A stretch of DNA of 64,000 nucleotides, from positions 124,001 through 188,000 of the forward strand of contig JABACD010000010.1 of the NCBI GenBank assembly GCA_014237855.1. Direction: 5' to 3'. Position numbers and translations under genes: made by a program. Shown here piece after piece: positions 24,867 to 34,682 of this stretch. The stretch is from Planctomycetota bacterium (GTDB lineage Bacteria > Planctomycetota > UBA1135 > GCA-002686595). Each line of letters starts with the position of its first letter. The stretch's first letter is position 1. The notes under the pieces were generated by a model. It searched no databases, was not told the DNA's origin, and saw nothing but the letters and a program-made list of their open reading frames with translations.

Positions 24867-26882
24867 ATGAGCCGGAAGTCCCGCCTATTGCGCCTGTTGC
24901 TCACGATCGTGCTGCTCCTCCTGTTCGTGGGCTACTTCGCCTTCTCGACCCTGCTCTTCGATCCATTCGAATCCGAGCTGGGCGTGGACGTCTCGGGGCT
25001 GGTGGACGATCGGGTGGATTTCTTCGTCGCTCGCGCCCAGCTGAGAGAGGACTTCGAGGAGTTCCCGCGGCTCAACGCCATGGACGAGCTCGAGGGGAAC
25101 ATCGCCTGGAGGACCTGGTCCGGCTCGCCAGAGTGCGAGACCCTGGCCGTTGACATCGGCTACGACGAGCTCATGGCCCGCATCCAGCAGGAGCTGGCCC
25201 AGCTTCCCGCTGGGGTCGAGCTCTTGGATGTCTTTGGAGGAAAGGACCTGGCCGTGGCGGGGAACTTCAAACCTGGGGGTCTGGAGCAGGCAGACTGGGC
25301 TCTCTTTGGAACCCTCTCGAATACAGGAAAGCTGGCCATCGAGCTGCTCGACTATCCCGGCCTGATTGGATTGGAAGACCAGGGCATCGCAGTGGAGGCC
25401 GGCGATGATCTCGTCACCCTCAGCGGTGGAAACCTGGGAGCGGCCTTGCACGTGGCACGCATCTACGACATCGGTGTCGTCTCCAATTCCAAGGAGCTGG
25501 TAGAGCGTGCTATCGAGCTCGAGAGCCGTCAGTTCGAAGGCTCCTTCCTGGCAGGGTCGACCTACCACGACCGAATCCAGATTGCCAAGCGCAATGATCT
25601 CGCCAATGAGATCGAGGTCTTCATCAACAGCCGCGCATTGATGGAGACGATGCAGCTGACTGGTGCCTGGCCTGACCCCAATAGCCAGGACTTCATGCCT
25701 TCACTGGTCTCGAAGTTCTTTCAGCTGGGTGCGATCAACCACCTGGTCGGGATTCTTGGGATCGATGAAGGCCTGAGCCTGGAACTGCACGCCAGACTCT
25801 CGAGTGAGTTGATGACACCGCTCCAGAACCGCACCTACAAGAAGCGTGCGATCAATGGGGAGGACCTCGTTGACAAGTACGCGGTCTTTGCTCCCGAGGA
25901 CGTCAGCCTCTTCGTTTACTTCAAGTGCGACATGGGAGACCTCTTGCACCAGGTCTTCAATTCGATGGAACCAGCGACTCGAAGCCTGATCGAGGAGCGC
26001 TTTCAGGCGACGGGGAAGTACCGTGATCTTGGACAGGTAATCGAGGAGATTGACTCGGCCTTGCTCGACCACTGCATCTTCATGATGCGTGAGAACGACT
26101 ATCCTGAGGAGCAGGAGGGACCACCACACAACGACGATCCCATGCCCGCCTTTGCATTCGTCTCCTTCCTGGCCGAGGGGGGTCAGGAGAAGATCGATGG
26201 TCTACGTCGCACTATCGGCCTGATGGGGGCCAGCATCGGCCTTCAGGGAGCTGAGCCGGGAACCTCCGGCTTCTACTCGAACAAGCTCGGGGGATACCCC
26301 TTCAATGAGTACTGGTCGCCACAGATCAGTGGGACAGGTGTGATCGCTGCCGGCACGACTCAAGAGGTCATGACGATCACCAACTCGATCCCGATGTACA
26401 AGCACGTCCGCTACACCTTCACTCAGGGGGCGCCCTCTCATCCTCAGCTGGCAGAACGCCCGGATTTCTCGTCACTCGCGCTCTCGTCTGAGAGGGGCGC
26501 CAATCTGGCGATCTGGACCAATCCTCGGGCTGGCCTTCCAACGATGAAGAAGTCCGCCTTGCGCTGGGCCGAGGATGGCGTGAACATCGACTGGGCCTTT
26601 GAGCGAGCCAGGGTCGAGGATCGGATACTTCGTGAGGAGTACGATGGTCGCAGTAAGGACAAGCTACTCCCGATCGAGGTGGGTGACTTCGAGAGGGCCG
26701 TCGAGAACAAGATCGACGAGATTGACAGGGACATTCGGCGTACACAGATTCCTGCTCTCTTGGAGGGCTACGAACGGAAGCTGACCTATCTGAGTGCTGT
26801 TCGAGCGGGCTTGATCATGGTTGCGGCGGATCACCGCAGTCTCGACCTGACGATGCGACTGCTGGTTCCCATGGAGTTTTGA
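24867..26882 (+). CDS. Membrane-anchored extracytoplasmic protein, unknown function
   Basis: 671-aa protein with one N-terminal membrane anchor directly after a basic stretch (SRKSRLLRLLLTIVLLLLFVGYF) and a long extracytoplasmic part. I chose the ATG at 24867 because it starts this signal anchor; an upstream in-frame ATG at 24738 adds 43 unlikely residues. I see no catalytic motif. The body contains alternating hydrophobic strands and acidic helices, with repeated Gly-turn segments such as VFGGKDLAVAGNFKPGG and LVTLSGGNLGAALHVARIYD. These may indicate a DUF3352-like fold, a weak similarity that I state only as a possibility. It is flanked by the divergent aminotransferase gene and a gene-poor stretch. 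Coding status is clear from length and composition. Confidence 0.72.
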   Translation: MSRKSRLLRLLLTIVLLLLFVGYFAFSTLLFDPFESELGVDVSGLVDDRVDFFVARAQLREDFEEFPRLNAMDELEGNIAWRTWSGSPECETLAVDIGYDELMARIQQELAQLPAGVELLDVFGGKDLAVAGNFKPGGLEQADWALFGTLSNTGKLAIELLDYPGLIGLEDQGIAVEAGDDLVTLSGGNLGAALHVARIYDIGVVSNSKELVERAIELESRQFEGSFLAGSTYHDRIQIAKRNDLANEIEVFINSRALMETMQLTGAWPDPNSQDFMPSLVSKFFQLGAINHLVGILGIDEGLSLELHARLSSELMTPLQNRTYKKRAINGEDLVDKYAVFAPEDVSLFVYFKCDMGDLLHQVFNSMEPATRSLIEERFQATGKYRDLGQVIEEIDSALLDHCIFMMRENDYPEEQEGPPHNDDPMPAFAFVSFLAEGGQEKIDGLRRTIGLMGASIGLQGAEPGTSGFYSNKLGGYPFNEYWSPQISGTGVIAAGTTQEVMTITNSIPMYKHVRYTFTQGAPSHPQLAERPDFSSLALSSERGANLAIWTNPRAGLPTMKKSALRWAEDGVNIDWAFERARVEDRILREEYDGRSKDKLLPIEVGDFERAVENKIDEIDRDIRRTQIPALLEGYERKLTYLSAVRAGLIMVAADHRSLDLTMRLLVPMEF

Positions 26883-27416
26883 GGGGGCCACGAGATGGCG
26901 GCGCTTGAGCTGCCGGACTTCTTCAAGGGTTCGTGCCAGCCGGTCAGAGCTTCAGTTTCAGGGCTGATTCCACGTCTCGGGAAACTCGTGCGGAGCAGGG
27001 CAGACGCTCTGATGTCCTGGCTTGCCCTGGACCGGGTGAGGTTCTCCTGAAGGTCGACATCTTCTCAGGTCTCCCTGAGGAGTTGAGGTTACGGTAGCAG
27101 GGGCGTTCGCTTGGAGGATAGTCACGGCTCGGCCTCCATAGGCGACTTGATTCTTGGCTCAGGGCCCCCTGGCCTCTCGCTTGGCTTGGGTGGGATACCT
27201 CTCCTGTATGAACGGGAATATTCCAGTCGCCTGTCCCCTGCCCCTCCTGAGAGTCGAGCTGAAGTGGCCTGCCCTTCGGAGCAGGCCGTGGACACTTTAT
27301 TCGGGTTTCCTGTCCAATCTCTGCCAATGGGCCGCCTCTAGAGAAGAGCTTTTTTGCGGGTGGATTCTGATCCTGCCCAGGCATCTGCCAAGTATCCACA
27401 GCCCCACCTGATTCAC
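26883..27416. other. Intergenic stretch without a recognised gene
   Basis: About 530 bases with no frame resembling a known protein on either strand. It contains one hairpin (27266-27287; GGCCTGC / GCAGGCC, 8-base loop) followed by an AT-richer run, ACTTTATTC, about 130 bases before the sulfotransferase start. The hairpin is too far from the upstream stop (about 380 bases) to be assigned as its terminator. The region probably holds the promoter and leader of the downstream gene. Confidence 0.5.
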
Positions 27417-28412
27417 ATGCAATTCAACGCAAAGACCATCTTCATGTTGGCTCCGCAACGACACGGGTCCAACAAGACACAGAACTTGCTGGCAACGCGG
27501 CATCCGTCTCTCTTCGGGCCGTTTCCACCGGTGCTTCGCCAGAAGTTCCTTCCGCTCGAGGGCCCTCTCGGTGATGGACTGCTCAATGCCATGGTCGTCA
27601 ACGCAAACTTGAGCCCAAGGCCTGTCTGCGGTAGCGGTGAAGTCATCAGCGTCACTGAAGTAAGCCGGATCATGGAGGACAGGAACCTGCCGGGAACCGT
27701 TCTGGGGATCATGTCGGCGATCTATCACACGGGAGCAGCACGGGCGAATCGCGGTAACGCCAGGGTGCTCTGCAAGTCACCGGACAACCTGTTGCTCATT
27801 GATGAGATCGCCAAGCATGTGAGGGACGCCGTTTTCCTTCACGTGGTCCGTGACCCAAGGGCTGTTTGGAACAGCGGTCGGGGCACACCTCGAGGTCCGC
27901 AGACTCCGTTCACCGCTGCCATGGCCTGGAAGGCCTATCACGGCGAGGTCATGGCCCTGGCGGGCCGGATACCGCTACACACCCTGCGCTTCGAGGATCT
28001 CTTGGCCAATCCAGAACTGCAGCTGAGACGGGCCTGTAGCTTTCTCGGCATTCCGTTCGATTCATCCATGCTGAGTTCCCACGAGTCTCTGGAGGCCAAG
28101 AATGCTGCCATGAGAAGCGGGCAGCTCTGGGGAAATCTCGCCAAGCCAATCCAGCCGGACAGAGCAAATGCCTGGGAGCTAGAACTCCCTCGGCGTGATG
28201 TTGAGGTGGTGGAGCAGGTTTGTGCGGGCATGATGGCCGAGTTCGGGTATGCCTGTTCTCACCCGGCCCGGGCGCTGACGGAGGAAGATATCGAGGCTGA
28301 TCCCGGAACTGACCCGCAGGCCGAGGTAGCCGATCCCCGCCACCTCCAGCTGGTGCATCTCCGCCAGCTCTACAAGGAACATCGTCTGCCCATGGAGCAG
28401 CAGGCGGGTTAG
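27417..28412 (+). CDS. Sulfotransferase family protein (PAPS-dependent, unusual 5'-PSB loop)
   Basis: 331-aa cytosolic protein of the Sulfotransfer family, expected to move sulfate from PAPS to an unknown acceptor. The 3'-phosphate-binding segment is well conserved: VFLHVVRDPRAVWNSGRG. The acceptor/dimer region also fits (PLHTLRFEDLLANPELQLRRACSFLGIPF). The 5'-phosphosulfate loop near the N-terminus reads APQRHGSNKTQNLL instead of the usual RSGTT form, keeping a basic residue and Ser/Asn/Lys/Thr. The ATG at 27417 places this loop at the expected distance from the start; an in-frame ATG at 27354 adds 21 residues. The C-terminal ~40 residues are acidic and helical. No partner genes for sulfate activation are in the window. 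Confidence 0.75.
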   Translation: MQFNAKTIFMLAPQRHGSNKTQNLLATRHPSLFGPFPPVLRQKFLPLEGPLGDGLLNAMVVNANLSPRPVCGSGEVISVTEVSRIMEDRNLPGTVLGIMSAIYHTGAARANRGNARVLCKSPDNLLLIDEIAKHVRDAVFLHVVRDPRAVWNSGRGTPRGPQTPFTAAMAWKAYHGEVMALAGRIPLHTLRFEDLLANPELQLRRACSFLGIPFDSSMLSSHESLEAKNAAMRSGQLWGNLAKPIQPDRANAWELELPRRDVEVVEQVCAGMMAEFGYACSHPARALTEEDIEADPGTDPQAEVADPRHLQLVHLRQLYKEHRLPMEQQAG

Positions 28413-28558
28413 CTCAGCTGCACCTGGCAAGGTCAGCCAGGCCGCACTGGAGATCAGAGAGATCAGGAGCGGGATGAGTTACCTTGCAGCGCTCCCCCTG
28501 CGGGGGGGGCGGAGAACTGACATCCCAGGCTGGCGCCCCAATCCTCTCCCCCGAACCC

Positions 28559-29287
28559 ATGACCATCACTGCTCTTGCCGTCTTTGTCCTGGTAGGGATG
28601 GCCCTCTCCTTGTTCGGTGGAGGTGGGGCAATCATCCTGATTCCGTACATGAAGACCGGCCTCTCCATGCCGATGGATCAGGCTGCCCTCTTGAGCCTGG
28701 TCACAATCGGCATCAACACCAGCCTGCAGTCGGTACTCGACCGCCACTCCATTCAATGGAAGGCCGTGACCGTGTTCTCCTTGATTGCATTTCCCGCGAC
28801 CGTGTTGTCCGGCAGCTACCTGGCTCCCCTCGTGCCGGACCAGATTCGGATGATCTGCTTTGGTGTCTTCACACTCAGCGTCGCGGTCTTGATGTTCTCT
28901 CCGTTCAAGCCACGTGATGAGAGCAAGAAGAATCTGACAGGAGTCAGCCTCGCGGCGGCGGCAACCGGTGTGCTGTGTGGGTTGGTAGGAGTCGGCGGTG
29001 GTATCTTCATTGCCCCGGCACTCAGCCTGTTCTATCGCATTCCGATCAAGGAGGCGGTCAAGAGCAGTCTGGCAATCGTTGCCGTGCAGTCGATCACTGC
29101 GCTCCTGGCCTATCTCTCGCGCGGTGTTCGAGTGCCCCTGTCATTTGCACTGGTGATGCTCGTGATGGTCGGGCTTGGCGTGATCGGGGGACGCTGGCTG
29201 AAGGGCCTCATCCCGGAGAAGCGCCTGAAGCAGTCCTTCGCAATCTTCCTGGTAGGAATCGGCTGCTGGGTGATTCTTCGCCCATGA
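28559..29287 (+). CDS. TauE/SafE family sulfite/organosulfonate exporter-like permease
   Basis: 242-aa inner-membrane permease with about eight transmembrane helices in two similar halves. The family signature appears twice: VLVGMALSLFGGGGAIILIP near the start and TGVLCGLVGVGGGIFIAP in the second half, each followed by a polar loop. TauE/SafE proteins move small anionic sulfur or carbon compounds; the substrate here is not known. The ATG at 28559 begins the first helix, and the upstream in-frame extension is hydrophilic and unlikely. It lies 146 bases after the sulfotransferase gene in the same orientation. A sulfur-related theme for the pair is tempting but unproven. Confidence 0.85.
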   Translation: MTITALAVFVLVGMALSLFGGGGAIILIPYMKTGLSMPMDQAALLSLVTIGINTSLQSVLDRHSIQWKAVTVFSLIAFPATVLSGSYLAPLVPDQIRMICFGVFTLSVAVLMFSPFKPRDESKKNLTGVSLAAAATGVLCGLVGVGGGIFIAPALSLFYRIPIKEAVKSSLAIVAVQSITALLAYLSRGVRVPLSFALVMLVMVGLGVIGGRWLKGLIPEKRLKQSFAIFLVGIGCWVILRP

Positions 29288-29317
29288 GGTGAAGGGCCCG
29301 ACTCGAGGATGCCCGGG

Positions 29318-31021
29318 CTAGGGAATCGTCACGCCGTAGGCGCGGGCCATCAGCCTCCCAAGCTCGAGGGTACCCAGGGTCCCGAGCGTTGGTGTGGGGG
29401 GGGAGGGCGAAAGGCTGTCCGAGCTGATGTACCAGAGCAGAGGGTCGGTCGCGGCGACGCTTTCGATCCTCGTATCGAGGTCATCGAGCTCCTCTTGGCC
29501 CCAGATCAGATCGTCACGGAGTTCAGCGACGAACCACTTGAGCTGTGGAAGGCCGAGGTCGGCTCTCATGTTGGACACCAGAGCTGTCAGATTGGGTGCG
29601 TACTGGTTGCGGTAGGGGGGCCACCAGGCATCGTGCTCAGCCGGCAGCCAGATCACGCCCTCAAGCACCGGATTGAAGCCTGCGGCGGTCAGATCAGCGA
29701 GTCCGCGGCGAATGAAGCGCACCGCGTCGTTGTAGATGGGACGATTGGACCTCGGGTGCTGCGGCAGCCAATCGACGAGGAAGGCGGCGCTGTCTGCGAT
29801 CTTGATCACGGCAACCGGATCATCGAGCATGCGAGCGGCGGCCTGGCCGAAGGACAGCTCGGGGCCAAAGCTCTCCAGGTAGTTCGCAGGTCCAAGGGGG
29901 GCCCAGTCCGTGGAGACATGCACTCCTCCTCCGAGTTGATAGCGGTAGAAGACGCTCTCCTGGATCTCATCGAGACCCGAGAAGCCCGGGTGATCTGAGA
30001 TCTCCGAGACGTGTGCTCCCTCGCCCTCCATGCTGCGCTGCCCAGCCAGCACGAAGACTCGCACGGTATCTCCGGCCTCGGCCGGCAGCTCTCCAGGGAA
30101 TTGAGTGGACTGGTGGGAGACATCCACTCCAGTCGAGGCCAGGTAGGCGTCCGCATGCTCCTCGCCGAGCTGCAGCATGCCCTCCGTTCCAAAATGATAG
30201 TGAGGCCCCTGTGAGGTGACCTTGAAGGCCAGATGGCTCGATGGGACGAACCACACGAGGGGGTCGGCCGCTGAGACAGCCAGCTGAGCGTTCTTCAGGA
30301 TCGGCATGTGATCCCAGTAGTCGAGGCCCCAGATGCACTTGAAGCTGGTCTCGCCAACGAACCACTTGAGCTCCGGCTCATCCAGGTCGCTCCGGAGTCG
30401 ATCGATCAAGGCTGTGAGTCGCCACTCGTACTCGGAGACATGCTGACTGTTCAGCATGTCATTCTCACCCTGCTGCCAGATCACTCCCTCCAGCTTCCAG
30501 GCGATTCCGTGGCTCGTCAGATCAGCCAGGGCTGTCTGCATCAAGGTCAGCGTGCGGTCGTACATCTGCTGACCTGTTGGGTTTCCCGGCTCCCAGTCCA
30601 CGGCCAGGTTGGTTCCGCCACTGGCGGACTTGATGATGATCACGCGCGAATCCGTCTCACCTGCGACCTTGCGGGCAAAGGTGAGTTCGGGGCCGAAGAT
30701 CTTCGTCTGTGTGGCGGGCTGCATGGGGATCCAGCCATTCGAGCTGTACCCCGAGGGCCCGTTCAGCTCGTACCACAGGAATGCATCGGATTGAGGCAGG
30801 CCCGCGCCGACGAACGGAGGGAACTGATCAATCTCCGATGCATGCGTGTGAGCGCCCTCGGCATTGGACTGACCCGCGACCAGGAAGACCCGGGCCAGTG
30901 ACTCCTCGGCATCCTCTGTCTCCGCTCTGAAGGAACTGGAAGAGAGCATCGCCTGAGCGGGGAGCGACCAGGCGAGAAGAAGAGCGAGCTGGAGTGCGCA
31001 GCGAGAACGTTGAGACATCAT
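29318..31021 (-). CDS. Secreted tandem SASA-domain esterase, second copy degenerate
   Basis: 567-aa exported protein made of two sialate-O-acetylesterase-like (SASA/DUF303, SGNH fold) domains. The signal peptide is MMSQRSRCALQLALLLAWSLPAQA. Domain 1 (about 43-300) has the nucleophile motif VAGQSNAEG (Ser52), the oxyanion-type WQQGENDM (about 181) and a C-terminal GPHYHFGTEG that supplies the His. Domain 2 (about 318-567) aligns along its length, but the same positions read LAGQRSMEG (about 325), WLPAEHDA (about 457) and LGTLGTLELG, so Ser, Asn and His are all changed. The protein probably removes acetyl groups from exported or environmental polysaccharide with domain 1, while domain 2 may bind or stabilise. 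There is no obvious partner gene; the divergent metallopeptidase gene shares the 290-base upstream region. Confidence 0.82.
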   Translation of the reverse strand: MMSQRSRCALQLALLLAWSLPAQAMLSSSSFRAETEDAEESLARVFLVAGQSNAEGAHTHASEIDQFPPFVGAGLPQSDAFLWYELNGPSGYSSNGWIPMQPATQTKIFGPELTFARKVAGETDSRVIIIKSASGGTNLAVDWEPGNPTGQQMYDRTLTLMQTALADLTSHGIAWKLEGVIWQQGENDMLNSQHVSEYEWRLTALIDRLRSDLDEPELKWFVGETSFKCIWGLDYWDHMPILKNAQLAVSAADPLVWFVPSSHLAFKVTSQGPHYHFGTEGMLQLGEEHADAYLASTGVDVSHQSTQFPGELPAEAGDTVRVFVLAGQRSMEGEGAHVSEISDHPGFSGLDEIQESVFYRYQLGGGVHVSTDWAPLGPANYLESFGPELSFGQAAARMLDDPVAVIKIADSAAFLVDWLPQHPRSNRPIYNDAVRFIRRGLADLTAAGFNPVLEGVIWLPAEHDAWWPPYRNQYAPNLTALVSNMRADLGLPQLKWFVAELRDDLIWGQEELDDLDTRIESVAATDPLLWYISSDSLSPSPPTPTLGTLGTLELGRLMARAYGVTIP

Positions 31022-31311
31022 TGGAAAGTGCAGACGAAGATACCGGGGGAGAGCACATGTAGCCCCTCGGGTCTGGTTGGGACTGAAGACCTCGGTGGAG
31101 GCCAAGGTCTTGCCAGTACAGTTATACTCCATTTGGCCAGCTCTCTTGCTGGGGAGGAGGTAGGGCGTCCCTGTGTGTAAACCCGCCATTGATGTGACGG
31201 CCTTGTTCGCTCCACGAGAGACAGGGTCTGGCCGGCTGGTGGAGTCCATCCGTTTTCTCTATCCTCTGCTCCAATGGTTGGGAATTGGATCGAGCGGTTG
31301 GTGGTGTCCGC

Positions 31312-34300
31312 ATGAACTCGGCTGGAATTCTCCTGGCTGCCTTCGGGGCGGTTTCTTCCTGCCTGCAAGCGAGCGCCCACTGGCTTCAGGACGCCTCTGA
31401 ACTCGAACCACTGCCGGTCGAGGTTCAGTGCCAGGCCACGCCGGTCGATCCAGAGGGCAGGCTAAGGATCTTCTGCAACTTCTATCCAATAGGGCGCCTG
31501 GATCTCGACTACGAACTCGTGGTCGGTCTGGACTTTGGAGCCGGAGAGACGGACCACCAGGTTCATGAGCTGTCTCCGAGCCCAAGACGCTGGGAGCCGG
31601 GTAAGCGAACTCTGGTGGAGCTGGATCTGGTGATTCCACCGATGGTGCCCAGTCCAGTCGAGGGAGAGTCAGGACATGCGCCCGCTGGCGGAGACATCAT
31701 GGTGCTGACCGTTGGGTTCCAGAAGCCGGGGACCCGTCAGCGCTGGTCTCCACTGGGTGATCGCCTGGCCGCCGACGGCTTGCTGGAGGTCTGTGAGGTC
31801 CAGCTACCCACCTACTTTCGCAAGCCGGGTCAGCAGAAACTGGAAGCTGTCCTCGCAGGGGCCAGTCAGCTCGCGAGTGGGGGGGACCGCTCTGGTGCCT
31901 GGGACGTCCTGGCAGCTGGGCTGAGAGAGGCTTCCGAGGACTCGACCAAGGAGCGCCTTCGTGATGCACTGAAGAAGGTCGGGCGCTACGAGCCCCGCCC
32001 GATCGATGAGCGCGAGGCGCAGATCGTCGCAGCCCGCATACGTGCGGAAAAGGTGCGCTACTGGCGCATCGTCGCCGGCAGGATGCACGACGCTGGTCAG
32101 TTCCACGGCGCGTTGAGAATCCTCGAGCAGATCGGTGGCTCCCTGCGTCAGGATGCTGACGAGGCTGTGATCGGGGCGCTCGACAAGGCTGACCGGGCTC
32201 TCCAGGACATCGACGATCTTCGCTACAAGCTGACGCGTGAGCTGGACCCTACCGAGCTGGAGCAGCTCGAGGAGCTGGTGCAGACCCATGGCGCCACCAA
32301 GAAGCTCGCCAAGGAAGCCGAGAAGCGCTTTGCCGATGGACAGCAGCGACTGGCCATCGGCCTGCTACGAGAGCTGCGCCGGGCCGACGAGGAGGCAGTC
32401 GAAGAGGCAGCTCGTGAACGCTGGCCCGAGATGGAGGAGGAGTATCTTGCCTCCACCCCGCCCGAACAAGCGGCACGGGTGACCGAGGCCCTCGAGCATC
32501 CCGCCTGGGAGCGCACCGAGACCGCACGCAGCCACTGCTTCCTCTACATCGGACCACGGGAGCTGGTGCACGACATTCCCGAGGCCTCGAAGTTGAACTT
32601 CGATCTGGCCTACCTGTTCATCACAGACCTCTTCGGACGCGTGCCGAACCCAGAGGGTGATCGCGTCACGGTCTACTTCAAGGAGCTGTTCGAGTTCGGG
32701 GGCGGCATCGGCGGTGGCAAGATCATTGACATAGGAAATGCCGAGGCGAGGCCCAAGAAACCGGTACGTGTGGATACGGGCCTGCTCTACCACGAGCTGA
32801 CCCACTGCATCGATGACACCAAGCCAGTGCATGGTGGCTTTCACGAGGGGCTCGCCAACCTGGGTGCCGCCTATGCCTTCGAGGCTCTCGATCAGAACGC
32901 CGATGCCCTGCACTCCTTCGACCGCAACCTGGAGGAGTTTCGCAAGTACTTCCTCGAGCGTGACCTCGAGTACTGGTTGATCCAGAACTACGGTCCCAGT
33001 GCCGGCTTCTTCCTGCACTTCGTCGATGAGTACGCGAGCCGTGGCAGGGCCGACCATGACTGGAGTCGTCTGCGGCGCTTCTTTCGCGAGTACCGTATGG
33101 CCCCCGTGCGAGACGGACGTGAACCCTTCGTGGCTCGGGGCCTGGCCCATTTCCTTGTGCGAGCCTTCGGCCCCAATGCCTTCGACGACCTGATCCGCTT
33201 CGGCTTCCCCCTCGAGGAGCGCGACAGGCGAGTGATCGCCCATGAGTTCGATGCCTTCGACTGGGACGACTACAGTGACTTCGAGGGTGCCTTCGAGGCC
33301 TTTCCCACCTCGCCGCTCCCACGCGACCGGGATGGCAGGGAGGTGGCGCGTCTGTACGGCGATGACGAGGACAGGCAGTCCTTGATGGCCCGTCATGGAG
33401 TGATCACCGAGTGGCAGACCATCGGCCCCTTCTTCACCCGGCGAGCCAATGCGGGCGCCTGTCCCTTTCCACCGGAGGAGCACATCGACTTCGAGGAGAA
33501 GGTGCTCGCCCTGCGTTCGACCAAGGACGGTGAGACCCGGCTGATCTGGCGTGAACCCCACCCCACCTGGCGCTCCTACTTCGGTGAGAAACCGGTGACC
33601 ATCGACCCCACGGGGTGGGTCGAATTCGATTACAAGCCCTACGGCCAGCGCAACGCAGCCATCTACGCGGTCACCAACGTGACCCTCGCCGAGGATCGAG
33701 AGGTGCTCTTTCACCTGCGTGTCGACGACGAGTTTGCGCTCTTCGTGGATGGACTGCGGGTCGGCACCTACGCAGGCAGAGGGCACAATGGATCGTCGAG
33801 CAATGCTCGCTGGCGGGGCCCCTTCGTCAATCTGCCGGACGCCCAGAAGTTCGCGTTGCCTCTCTCCAAGGGGCGGCACTCACTGGTGGTCAAGATCAAG
33901 AACGGAAGCGGCAAGGCTGGCGTGGTCATGGCCCTCTCCGAACTGGATGGCAGCGCCCTCGACTTCGAGCAAGACCTGGATTCTCCGGCGCCCTCTCCAG
34001 CTGCTGCCGAGCGTCGCTGGAAGCGTGTGGCCTACCTCGACCATCGTTCCTTCAAGGCCAAGGCGAGGGCCAGCGTCGGTGGCTTCAAGTCGGCTGGCAA
34101 GGCGGTCTCTGGCACGAGCACGGAGGGCGAGGTGGAGTGGCGGCGATTCACGGTCCGCCCAGGATTCCCCAAGGACTCGCCCTCCAACCTGGCCTGGTTG
34201 AAGTCCAACCTGACTGAAGATCTGACCGACTTCCGTGCTCTCTTCGAGCTGGAAACCAGCTCTCGTGCACCCAAGTTCCTCTTCACCTTTCAGGGCGAGG

Positions 34301-34608
34301 GAGAACAGGACGGGCTCTCGGGGTGGACCTTGATCCTTCTCCCTCACCGTGACTCGCTCGTCAGCGCTCGTCTTGAGCGCTACGACCGCCTGGTCTACGA
34401 GACGGAGCGGGTGAAGATCGAGAATCAGGCCGGTCTGCACGAGCTGGAGATCGAACTGGTGGGGGACCGCCTCAGCGTACGCCTCGACGAGCTCGAGCTC
34501 TTCAAGCGCGTGCCCCTGCGTCTGATCCCGACAGCCCATCGCGTGGGAGTCGCCACCTGGGGCACCGAGCCCAAGCTGATCAGCTTCGAGCTCCTGCGAG
34601 GGAGGTGA
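31312..34608 (+). CDS. Large secreted gluzincin metallopeptidase with C-terminal jelly rolls
   Basis: 1099-aa exported protein. It opens with a signal peptide (MNSAGILLAAFGAVSSCLQASA), a beta-sandwich, then a long helical TPR-like region rich in Glu/Lys (about 170-400). A gluzincin peptidase domain follows, with LLYHELTHCID (His494, Glu495, His498) and GGFHEGLANLG (Glu512), i.e. HExxH-x13-E, so the zinc site is intact. A PA14-like jelly roll (about 705-885; LRVDDEFALFVDGLRVG) and a C-terminal concanavalin/LamG-like domain (about 905-1099) complete it. The layout fits the peptidase-MA group of large planctomycetal exported proteins. Substrate and processing are unknown. The ATG at 31312 is selected for the signal peptide; an upstream in-frame ATG adds nine hydrophilic residues. 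Confidence 0.78.
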   Translation: MNSAGILLAAFGAVSSCLQASAHWLQDASELEPLPVEVQCQATPVDPEGRLRIFCNFYPIGRLDLDYELVVGLDFGAGETDHQVHELSPSPRRWEPGKRTLVELDLVIPPMVPSPVEGESGHAPAGGDIMVLTVGFQKPGTRQRWSPLGDRLAADGLLEVCEVQLPTYFRKPGQQKLEAVLAGASQLASGGDRSGAWDVLAAGLREASEDSTKERLRDALKKVGRYEPRPIDEREAQIVAARIRAEKVRYWRIVAGRMHDAGQFHGALRILEQIGGSLRQDADEAVIGALDKADRALQDIDDLRYKLTRELDPTELEQLEELVQTHGATKKLAKEAEKRFADGQQRLAIGLLRELRRADEEAVEEAARERWPEMEEEYLASTPPEQAARVTEALEHPAWERTETARSHCFLYIGPRELVHDIPEASKLNFDLAYLFITDLFGRVPNPEGDRVTVYFKELFEFGGGIGGGKIIDIGNAEARPKKPVRVDTGLLYHELTHCIDDTKPVHGGFHEGLANLGAAYAFEALDQNADALHSFDRNLEEFRKYFLERDLEYWLIQNYGPSAGFFLHFVDEYASRGRADHDWSRLRRFFREYRMAPVRDGREPFVARGLAHFLVRAFGPNAFDDLIRFGFPLEERDRRVIAHEFDAFDWDDYSDFEGAFEAFPTSPLPRDRDGREVARLYGDDEDRQSLMARHGVITEWQTIGPFFTRRANAGACPFPPEEHIDFEEKVLALRSTKDGETRLIWREPHPTWRSYFGEKPVTIDPTGWVEFDYKPYGQRNAAIYAVTNVTLAEDREVLFHLRVDDEFALFVDGLRVGTYAGRGHNGSSSNARWRGPFVNLPDAQKFALPLSKGRHSLVVKIKNGSGKAGVVMALSELDGSALDFEQDLDSPAPSPAAAERRWKRVAYLDHRSFKAKARASVGGFKSAGKAVSGTSTEGEVEWRRFTVRPGFPKDSPSNLAWLKSNLTEDLTDFRALFELETSSRAPKFLFTFQGEGEQDGLSGWTLILLPHRDSLVSARLERYDRLVYETERVKIENQAGLHELEIELVGDRLSVRLDELELFKRVPLRLIPTAHRVGVATWGTEPKLISFELLRGR

Positions 34609-34682
34609 GCGGACGCTCGAGCTCTCTACCGATGAGCGGTCGGTGGTTGCTTCATGGAGAGTTCTGGAAGGGGGAATCGTGC

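Noticed and set aside
32365..33879. 504-codon open frame antisense to the metallopeptidase at 31312
   Set aside because: It is a shadow of a gene with an intact HExxH site and recognisable domains; the product resembles nothing.
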